DNA of 64,000 nucleotides, from NCBI GenBank assembly GCA_030685235.1, contig MU839262.1, positions 1-64,000 of the forward strand, in the 5' to 3' direction. Source of the stretch: Copromyces sp. CBS 386.78. Lineage: Eukaryota > Ascomycota > Sordariomycetes > Sordariales > Sordariaceae. Below are positions 55,948 to 64,000 of the stretch, one piece after another. The notes beneath the pieces were generated by a model, which had not been told where the DNA came from, did no database searches, and worked only from the letters and a program-made list of their open reading frames with translations. Within the stretch, counting starts at the first letter, position 1. Each line of letters starts with the position of its first letter. Made by a program: the position numbers and the translations under genes.

Positions 55948-57470
55948 CTAAGCTCCATAGTCCGAGTTCGTAAGCTTGTCATCGCCGTCCAGCACCCTGA
56001 TTCCCAAAAGTCAGCATACTCTCGCCTTATCAAAAAAGACAGAAGAAACAGATGAAAAAAGGGGGAAAGAAAGAAACACAGGGGAAAAATCATAACTTAC
56101 GAGAATTGCTTCACAAGATACCCCTCTCCACCCTTCTCCATATCGATATTGTAAACATAGAACCCACCATCACTCGTAACAACCATAACCTGCGGCGAGC
56201 TACTACTCATAGCCACCACGCTCCTCAGCGGCATTGCGCTCAACCCGCCCGTCCTGCTGTTGGAAGACTTGGGGATCTTGATAAACGCAAAATCTCGCTC
56301 AGGCTCCCACATCTCCGACACCGACTGCGGGAGGTACGAGCTAGCCACGCCAGCCACGCCGCGGACCATCATCTGCGATGACCGCCTAAGCATGCTGCTG
56401 AAGGACCCGCTTGGCTGTCTCCTATGACCACCACCACCAGAGCCAGAGCCGTTGTTGCCGTTGCTCGCAGAGGGGACTTCGCCATGGTTGTGTGAGGAGG
56501 GGTCGCTGACGTCAAAGCTTCGCGACCGGGCTCCTCCTCCCTGCACCGCACCACCACCCCCTGGCAGCATATTCGCGTTGTTCTTCTGGGTGTTGAGCAG
56601 ACGGAAGATGTGTACGGTATCCGAAGTCGACGAGACACACAGGAGTGTGGAGCTCAGGTTGAAGGACATGCTGTAGATCGAGGTGGGAACCGTGCCCCGG
56701 CGGAACTGGAACAGCTTTTGGCCTTGGGGAAGCGCGAAGACGCGGATGATGGTGCCCGTCTCGGAAGCGGTGGCGAGCATGCTGCCGTCGTGGTTGAGAG
56801 CGATGGCGCAGAGAGGGGACTTGTGGGCCTCGACGACGTTGACCGTCTTGAGATTGAGAGCATCGTATACGAGCACATCACCGCGCTTGGGCGGAACGTA
56901 TTGGCTTGGTGGCGGGAGGTGTGCGGGGGCCTTGGCACCGACGTCTTCTCGCGGGTTGGGACGAGGGTAGACCAGATAACAGGAATCGGATGAAGGGGAC
57001 AGGGCGCAGATGGCGTTGGGATTTGGCGACGTGTCGATCGTTTGGACCAGGTTCATGTTGGACACATCGTAGAGGTAGATCTGGCATTCGAGCACCACGG
57101 CTAGGCGCTTACGGTTCAGACGGACAGCTAGGACGGCGGAGGGGAAGGTAAGTTCGCAAATAACGGAGGCTCTCTGGGTTGGTAGAATGGGTCGCCGCAT
57201 TAGTCTAAATTCCCTGGAGGGCAAACACTGGCGGCGCTGGGAGGGCTGGTCTACCTTGGTGTTCTGGATCTCAAGTTGCCTGGGCGTGAGGATCAAAGCT
57301 ACTAGCGAGGTAGAGAAGAGCATCTCGATAATGGATACATTGCCCTCATCGCTGCTGAAGATCTTGGAAAAGGGATCAGTGTGGTAGAAGCGAAAGCCCT
57401 TGGAGGTGCCAACAGCCAGACAGCTGTAGTCCTGGTTGAAGGTGATGAAGTTGAGGGTGCCTCCCGTCAT
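55948..57470 (-). CDS. atg18: Atg18, PROPPIN-family WD-repeat autophagy protein, 445 aa spliced
   Basis: Atg18 binds PtdIns3P and PtdIns(3,5)P2 on autophagic and vacuolar membranes through the FRRG motif and works with Atg2. The protein starts [19 protein letters not shown] and has the usual beta-propeller with LFQFRRGT (FRRG at about 229-232 of the spliced form), followed by a long Gly/Ser-rich insert (GGGGAVQ...HRRQPSGSF) in the loop that is variable in this family. Exons: 57470-57255, 57173-56101 and 55996-55948. Intron 1 (57174-57254, 81 nt) has a GTAGAC donor, an ACTAAT branch and a CCCAG acceptor; it is a multiple of three with no in-frame stop. Intron 2 (55997-56100) has GTAAGT and ATCAG and yields the family-typical tail VLDGDDKL. 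All key residues are present. Confidence 0.93.
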
Positions 57471-58340
57471 GGCGGCGGTGCTCCCTTGGGCAAGGGAGAG
57501 GATGAGCAGAGAAGTATCAGGAGGTCAGTAGGGCGAGGGGAGTATAATGATACGTCTGGCGTTGTCGAGATGGTCCAAGTCTGGTTCAGTTTGACAGGAA
57601 ACTTTCCAGGTTGCAAAGTCCACACAAGGGATGGAGGATGGTCTGGTCCAAGCACAAAGGGAGGAAATGTATAGGTAGGTAGGTGGGTAGGTAGGCAGCA
57701 ACCGCCAACTGAGCTGCAAGATGAGCGGCTGCGACTGGATCGGCAAGAGACAGATTGCTCGGGTCGAAAGGGGGGAAGTGGAAGCCAATAAATGAGCCCT
57801 TGAGAAACTGGTACCAGTGCCCAAGGTTGAAATGTGGTTTTATTAGTTGTAAAGAGAAAGAAGAAAGAAGCTCGAAGGTGGTGTTACCAGTAGCTTGCGT
57901 TATCACTTATCGCTGACAGCCTAGGTAGAGTGCGGTGTAATCACCCACCCGACCAGCCGCTGATGAGCAACGACAGTGATCTGCGCTAATAGTAAAGCTC
58001 GGACCATACGATCACGGCCGGTGGGGCCAGCGGGGTACCATGTCTCGCACCTTGCTGGCTGCCCGTGCTGCAGCCTGACGTCTCTTATCGTCAAGTCTTA
58101 TCGGTCGCATCCCTCAGTCCCGTCTTCACCAGTGTGAGGATTCTGATTTCCTTTAATACCATGTCAACATTATTTTTTGCCAGATATACTATAGCATAAT
58201 GACCTGCAACCATCAGCCAGACAATGACCGTCAACAAGCACACCTCCGGCTATTATAATACTATACTCTGTGCCAGTGACTTGAACACCCTTTGACCACC
58301 CCTAACCCCTGCCATTCACATACACCACACCCACCTCCTC
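57471..58340. other. Intergenic region between the AP-2 alpha gene and atg18
   Basis: Promoter side of atg18 and 3' flank of the adaptin gene. A GTAG tetranucleotide repeat lies at about 57672-57695. No coding block. Confidence 0.6.
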
Positions 58341-61300
58341 TCACCTAACCATAATATTCCTAAACGACTCGGAAATGTCGTTCACCGTCGGATTCTCATA
58401 TCTCTCCGGACGAATCGACACGCCCTGCGAAAGCCGTTCCTCCATCATCTTGAGCAACACAGCCGGGACCGCCTCATCGGTAGCTCTAATCGTCAACCGA
58501 ACCATCTGCAGAGACACATTGTCAGTCTCGTCTCCATCAATTTTTTTGGACAAAGACCTTTCTGGGGGGAAAAAGCTCACCTGAGTCCCATAGTTAGGCT
58601 CCAACCGCATCAAACATCCAAACTTGCCTCCCTCGCTCGTATGCACCACACTAGCCCCCACGAAATTCTTGCTGTTCGGATCGACGTTATACAGCAATCC
58701 CCATCGGAACCCCTCCAGCACCTGCCTAATAAAGTTCTCCGTGATCTCCCTCTCACCATCCTTGGGCCCTGAAAGCCCAAAGATCCGCTGCGCCTCGCGC
58801 GGCGCTCCACCAATCTGCTTCCACCGCTTGAAGAAGTCGTCCGCCGATAACTCGGCTTGGTCCATGAACTTGTGCATGACGACGGGCAGCTTGAGCGTCA
58901 GAGCCTGCAGGGCGCCGGCCAGATACGAGATGCGCACCGTCGGCGCCTTTTCGAAAACGCGCTTGGCTTCGAAGACGACCACCTGTTGCGTTTGCGCGCC
59001 TTGGTAGATGGTGGTTTCGGGGAGGCCCTTGACGTCCCAAGAGAGGTTGGCACGCTCCGAGGGGTCCAGGTCCAAAGTGGTGGTGAATGAGCCGATGACT
59101 GCGGGCGTCTTGTTGGTGAAGTAGAGGATGATGGCCGCCATTTGGCCGCGGTATTCAGCGCGCACGCCGACCTGGATTTGGCCGTCTTCGAACAAAACGC
59201 CGTCGGCACGTAGCAGGAGACGGTTGAAGCCCTTTTCCCAGCCAGGGGACAGGTGAGCAGCGCTGGCAAGGTTGGGCGGCTTGATGACCTTGGCTTCGGC
59301 GGGGCCGATGTTGTTCATATCTAGACCGGCGAGGTCGTTGGCGGATGAAGAGCCGTTGGTGGCTCCGGCCGCCGCGGCCGCACCACCGCCGTTTGTGGGG
59401 ACGGTCTTGGTGCTGAAGGTCCGCCTGAGACTGGCCTTCTTGGCCAAGCTGAGCTCTGCACTGTCCGCGTTGGCGTCCTTGCCACCGACGATCCAGGTCC
59501 TCTTGTCGCTGGTGTTGGCGTGCTTCTGGTGTAGTCGGGAGAGCAAGGCGGACTCTCTTTCGGGGAATGGTGGCATTTCATCGCACACTGTCCGAAGGAG
59601 GTCGTCGGTCGGCATGCTTGCGATAGCCAGGAACTCGCAAGCCCGCTGTTGGAGTTCCGCATCGAGCGCGTGGCTGTAAACGTGGAACACGTTGACAAGC
59701 TGGGGCTTGATTTCCGGGAACAAGTTGACGAACTTGACAAAGCATGAGAGGATCATGGCTCGTGTGCTGGATGAGCAGGCAGGGAGCTTGCTTTGAAGGG
59801 CCAGGAACTGTTCTATAGGACTGGAACCTCTCTCCTCGGCGATAAGATGGCCGAACTCGCCGAGGATGTAAGCGCCAATCTTGACGAGCGTCTCATGGCA
59901 GTGATCCTGCTTGCAGTACTGGAGAATATTCTGAGCCGCGTACACCTGAAGCTCCTCGTTGTTCGTAATAATTTGGGTGACTCGCTGCCAAACTTCGTCG
60001 CTGACGTGGTCGCCAGCCATGGCAATCAGGCGCAACGAGATGTCGACATACCATTGCACGTCGGTGGCGTACTTTTCCGTGAGAATGGCAATCTTGAGCA
60101 CCATTTCCTCTCGGATTGCAAAGTCGGCGTTCTGCAGGTAGTGTAGCAACTCGGCCACAATCTGCTGGGCATTCGACGTGTCGCACATGCTGTACAGCAG
60201 GTCGAGACCCTTCCTCCGCACACTGATATCCCTGTCCTTCAGAGAGCCGATAATCACGTCCTGATGCTGCTTGATCGGTTCGAGTGTGTCGGTTCGTGCT
60301 GCCAAGTGCGTCATCGCCTCGAGACCGAGATAGCGGACATTCGTCTCTCGCGACTGGATGAAGCGGCCCAGTCTCTGGGACACCTGCTTCATGAGGTCAT
60401 GCTCGGTATCGAGATGGATGATGAGGTTGATAGCCTCGAACAGAACAGCGTTTTGCGCGTTGTTCTGCTGAACGTTCTTGTTGCTCTCCAAGGCCAGGTT
60501 GAGGATCTTCTGCAGCGAATCCCGAATCATCGACCGAACATGGCTATCCTCGGGTGGCGGGAAGTACTGCAGTAATCGTAGAAGCTTGACCTGGATCCAC
60601 GGGCAAGGCACCTTGTAGTACATGTAGTCCTGGCTATACTCATTATCAATGAGAATCCGTTTTAGCCTGGCGGCGGCTTTAACACAGGCGCCCTTGTACT
60701 GCTCCGTGTTATCCTGCGCCAGCGCCATGACAAGGGATGTTACCGATAGAGCCACGCCCATGTCGGTATCATCCATTAGAGATATTATGCGTTCCGCCCA
60801 TTGAGCCTGGACGATATCTGGGTATTTGCGGTATAGTCGGAGGAGTGTGAGTGCCGCCTTTTTCTTTACGAACGCCTTCGATGTTCTATAATATGGGTGT
60901 CAGTATAACCATGTGCTGCTTCCTGATAGACAGAAGAACCACGTACGGAGAAATCAGAAGCCTGTGAACCTCAGGGCTCAGCGCTTCACCCATCTCCTTG
61001 CCACCGATGTTCGCAATGGCGTGTAGCGCCAAGCAGTTAAACAGCTCATTATGATCCATCAAGTCCTTGCGAATGCTGTTGACGACCAAGTGTAAGAGTT
61101 CGTGCTTCTCGTGAAGGAACAGCGTCATGGCGAGGTAGCCGATCTGCTTTTCCGAGTACTTGTTGGCCGAAATTAGATTAACGGCCTCTAGGTGGCCAAA
61201 GTCGACGTTCCATCCCAGAATGTAGATATAAAGCAGCTAATCATTTGCGAATTGGTTAACCATCGTCATGTTCTTTCTTGCTCTTGCTGGCGCAAGTGCC

Positions 61301-61551
61301 TGGGCGCTATTCAGGGGTTCGTGGGCGCAGGCGGCGCATACCTTGCAAACATATTTCTTCTTGTGATAACCGCTCAGGTTGCCGTCCTTGAACTTTTGAC
61401 GAATGTTGGCCAGCTCCTTGTTGATGCGCTTCTCCTCGAGTTCCCTAGCTCGAGCGTTTCTGAGATCGGCAATGAACTGGACCAGACCGCGCATGTTGGA
61501 GTTGCTGCTGGACGAGCGGCCCAGGAAGCCGGTTCCTGTTGAAGACGACAT
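58341..61551 (-). CDS. apl3: AP-2 complex subunit alpha (alpha-adaptin), 989 aa spliced
   Basis: The large subunit of the AP-2 clathrin adaptor, which links plasma-membrane cargo and PtdIns(4,5)P2 to clathrin during endocytosis. Exons: 61551-61342, 61236-60947, 60885-58581 and 58505-58341. The N-terminus has [17 protein letters not shown], then [15 protein letters not shown] and KKKYVCK, spliced to [20 protein letters not shown], the hallmark trunk sequence of alpha-adaptins. A HEAT-like trunk runs to about residue 600, a Gly/Ala/Ser hinge follows, then the ear domain. Introns: 61237-61341 (GTATGC, TTAG), 60886-60946 (GTACGT, ATAG) and 58506-58580 (GTGAGC, GACTGAC branch, CTGCAG). The last is 75 nt, a multiple of three with no in-frame stop. 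Length fits fungal orthologues. Start chosen as MSSSTGTG because the upstream in-frame codons look like leader. Confidence 0.95.
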
Positions 61552-62596
61552 TATGACGGTCGTTGTGGGTTGGTTTGGGGGTATCTTTGTGTGATTATAT
61601 TTCGTAGTATTCGAAGCTTCTCTGGGCCTGGCTGCTGTTCGATCACGTTCGTCCAAGGGGTGGGGGCTTCGCGGTTTCCGGAGAGAGCCAAATAATTCCT
61701 CTTTGCTTTGTCTTTTGCCGACCTTTCACACTGAGCGCATCACGAGCAACGGGATTGATCCATCGACATTCGACAATAAACAAGCTAATAATCGTAGCGG
61801 GACGGGCGGGTGGTCGTCGGAGTTTAGTGTTCTGGCTGAATGGTAGAAGTTGCGGTCGGCGCGGCGGCTGACAGCATCGATCGGATGTCACTTCGAGGGG
61901 GGAAAGGAGTGTTGAAGACCAAAAGTGGGAGTTCGCGATGCGGTCCGGTCGGTTTCGATGTTTCGCGGTGTACGGGGTATCGGAAAGTCGACTGAGACAA
62001 ACAACGGGAACCAGGGTCGCGGAGACAATGAAGGGCTGGCAGAAACACTTGGTCGGGTTCGCGACGTGTTCTGTGTCGACGGGAGTTGTGGAAGGTCTGC
62101 GTGCTGGTCGGCGGCTCCGGACTGGTTGTCGAGGTTTCTCAGGGGAGTCGTGCTTGGAGGCGGATTGGCGATTCCTTACAAACCTAGAGGTACCTACCTA
62201 GAGGTACCTTAATAAAGGGGATCCCCATCAGGGCACCAATAACTTTTACCCGCTGTGCTATACAGTACTGTGTGGCCCCCCGCGAACCCTCGCTAACAAG
62301 CGGGAACCACGCTGTAAACACCCGTCTTAAAAGTACCTTAGCGCTTCTCATCACAAAACTGGCGCCACAATACCCCTTTTTGTGGCTAGACACACTTATA
62401 CACCCCGGCAGAGATTGTGGCTTCCACGCTATCGAGGAGGAGCTATGACGATTTAGATGCGCCTTGGCATCACCAATCCGCGGTACCTCGATGACCGCGT
62501 AGCATCCTCTTCAGTCTCAAAACTTCCCCTCCAACTCTTGCCCATCATGCCAGAGCCGGGCTCAGATTTCGACGGCTTCACTATTGTACTTCGAGG
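61552..62596. promoter_or_regulatory. Divergent intergenic region between the AP-2 alpha and NDUFAF5-like genes
   Basis: About 1 kb between two start codons on opposite strands, so both promoters must lie here. A GGTACCTACCTAGAGGTACC palindrome-like stretch is at about 62190-62209. No specific binding site can be assigned. Confidence 0.6.
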
Positions 62597-63727
62597 ATGC
62601 GGTTGAATTTGGCTCCAGTCTGCCGACCGCAGCAATGGAAACGGTTCCTCATGGGCAGCGGGACGGCCCGTCGATCATATGCGTTTCAGTCCGGCAGTCT
62701 CAACTTTGAAGTCTTCAACCGTCGCGCAAAATGGCTGCAGAAGGAGAGAGCAGCAGCCCATGTAAGAGAGGGTCGACAAGCCGATTACCTCAAGGATGAG
62801 GTTGCCATGCGCGTGTGCGAACGTCTTTTGGTAAATCATCCCCCACCTCTCCCTCCTGCCCAGCTCCAACTAACACTATCCCCCCTCCAGGACGTCAAAC
62901 GCGAATTCCCCCTTGTCCTCGACCTCGGCGCCAACACCTGCAACATCGCCCGCGCCCTCCTTCGCCCGGACCCGGACCCCGAATCCGAGCCCCCCGTGAC
63001 CGACCCCCTAGCGACTAAGATCACCGAGCTCGTCGCCGCCGAATCCTCGCACTCCCTCCTCCACCGCGACGCCGACCACCCCTCCTTATCCACCGCCCAC
63101 GTCCCCAACTTCAAACTCACCCGCCACGTCCTCGAGCACGACGAGCTCCTCCCCTTCTCGCCCGACACCTTCGACATGGTGCTCAGCAGCATGTCCATGC
63201 ACTGGGTCAACGACCTACCCGGCGTGCTCTCGCAGATCAACAGCGTTTTGAAGCCCGACTGCCCGTTCATCGGTGCCATGCTCGGCGGCGACACGTTGTA
63301 CGAGCTGCGCACATCTTTGCAGCTAGCGGAGCAGGAGCGCAAGGGAGGCATCTCGCCTCACGTCTCTCCCTTAGCTGACGTGCGCGACGTCGGGGGGCTG
63401 CTGCAGCGCACGGGATTCAAGATGTTGACGGTGGACGTGGAGGACATTATGGTGGACTACCCGGACATGTTTGCGCTGATGCAGGACCTGCAGGCGATGG
63501 GGGAGAGCAACGCGGTGCTGGGGCGGGAGATGGGACCCATTGGACGAGATGTCCTGCTGGCGGGGGATGCGATCTATAGGGCGCTGCATGGAAACGAGGA
63601 TGGAAGCATTCCGGCGACGTTTAGGATCATTCATATGATTGGGTGGAAGGAGAGCCCGGATCAGGCGAAGCCGTTGAGGAGGGGCAGTGGGAAGGCGAGT
63701 TTGAAGGATTTGTTGGAGGGTCAGTGA
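62597..63727 (+). CDS. NDUFAF5-like SAM-dependent methyltransferase, mitochondrial, 356 aa spliced
   Basis: NDUFAF5-type proteins act in the mitochondrial matrix in early assembly of respiratory complex I (Arg hydroxylation of a core subunit in animals). The N-terminus is Arg-rich and lacks acidic residues (RPQQWKRFLMGSGTARRSYAF), as for a matrix targeting peptide. Next come FNRRAKWLQKERAA and YLKDEVAMRVCERL, typical of this family. The Rossmann motif I is LVLDLGANTCNIARAL, and the later FDMVLSSMSMHWVNDLPGVL block is also characteristic. An intron at 62831-62890 (GTAAAT donor, CTAAC branch, CTCCAG acceptor) is 60 nt, a multiple of three with no stop; removing it joins ERLL to DVKREFPLVLDLG as in orthologues. 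Divergent from the AP-2 alpha gene. Confidence 0.88.
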   Translation: MRLNLAPVCRPQQWKRFLMGSGTARRSYAFQSGSLNFEVFNRRAKWLQKERAAAHVREGRQADYLKDEVAMRVCERLLVNHPPPLPPAQLQLTLSPLQDVKREFPLVLDLGANTCNIARALLRPDPDPESEPPVTDPLATKITELVAAESSHSLLHRDADHPSLSTAHVPNFKLTRHVLEHDELLPFSPDTFDMVLSSMSMHWVNDLPGVLSQINSVLKPDCPFIGAMLGGDTLYELRTSLQLAEQERKGGISPHVSPLADVRDVGGLLQRTGFKMLTVDVEDIMVDYPDMFALMQDLQAMGESNAVLGREMGPIGRDVLLAGDAIYRALHGNEDGSIPATFRIIHMIGWKESPDQAKPLRRGSGKASLKDLLEGQ

Positions 63728-64000
63728 AGGGTGGGGAAAGGAAGTGAAGAATATCGACAGTATATAAGAGGCAAACGGAACTCAAATAGGCAATGGAAAT
63801 ACGTTGAAATAAGGTTTTCATGTCGTCAGATCAAAGTTTCTGTGCGGTTAGAGTAGGGTGTTGGTGTCGATGGAACAAGGTATCCAGGGAGGTGACTGAG
63901 GCTGTTGGCGTAGTTCAAATAAGGTGCGGCGCCGTTGGGTCAAGGTAATGTTGGTTGGAACATTGTATTCATGTTGTTGAAATAAGGTGTTGTTTGTTGT
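63728..64000. other. 3' flank of the NDUFAF5-like gene
   Basis: Non-coding sequence to the window edge. The word AATAAGGT recurs three times (about 63809, 63917 and 63985) in imperfectly repeated surroundings. Confidence 0.5.

Noticed and set aside
1..64000. CRISPR arrays, rRNA genes (including dispersed 5S), retrotransposon LTRs, secondary-metabolite clusters
   Set aside because: Looked for and not seen: no regularly spaced repeats, no 5S-like sequence, no paired LTRs, and no PKS, NRPS or terpene synthase motifs.

Overview
The window is filamentous-ascomycete nuclear DNA, most like Neurospora or a close Sordariaceae relative. The reasons are: short introns (about 55-125 nt) with GTRNGT donors, CTAAC/CTGAC branch sites and YAG acceptors; C-ending codon preference in conserved genes; HET, F-box and BTB genes; wide intergenic spaces; and two very AT-rich, stop-riddled blocks that look like repeat-induced point mutation (RIP) of transposons. 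The species call is an inference.

Layout. 1-7.5 kb: a BTB-domain fragment, a four-exon orphan gene (2181-3455, -), a 2-oxoglutarate/Fe(II) dioxygenase gene (4625-6115, +) and a convergent two-exon gene for an acidic orphan protein (6257-7527, -). 8.3-9.8 kb: a tRNA-Arg-like gene and a CTAGCCTAGA-bordered repeat enclosing a second tRNA-like segment. 10170-13376: a complete RIP-mutated hAT transposon with an exact 8-bp target duplication. 13.4-36.9 kb: a long tract without conserved proteins. It holds two candidate short-exon genes on the minus strand (18.3-19.1 and 20.4-21.1 kb) and a well-formed spliced transcription unit near 29-31 kb whose only good ORF is 33 codons. 36920-41282: a complete RIP-mutated PIF/Harbinger transposon with a TTA duplication, both characteristic genes recognisable, and a nested 415-bp inverted-repeat element with its own exact 8-bp duplication.

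46-56 kb is a fast-evolving accessory cluster: an F-box-like gene, a decayed spliced gene, a HET-domain gene, a small remnant, and an orphan gene interrupted by one in-frame TAG that fits a RIP-type CAG to TAG change. 55.9-63.7 kb is conserved housekeeping sequence: atg18 (autophagy PROPPIN), the AP-2 alpha adaptin gene (clathrin endocytosis) and, divergently, an NDUFAF5-like methyltransferase gene (complex I assembly). Each of these three carries one intron whose length is a multiple of three and which has no in-frame stop, so retention would give a full-length protein with a small insert.

I did not find a multi-gene system that I can call undescribed. The best leads are the nested inverted-repeat element, the 33-codon transcript and the stop-interrupted orphan gene.
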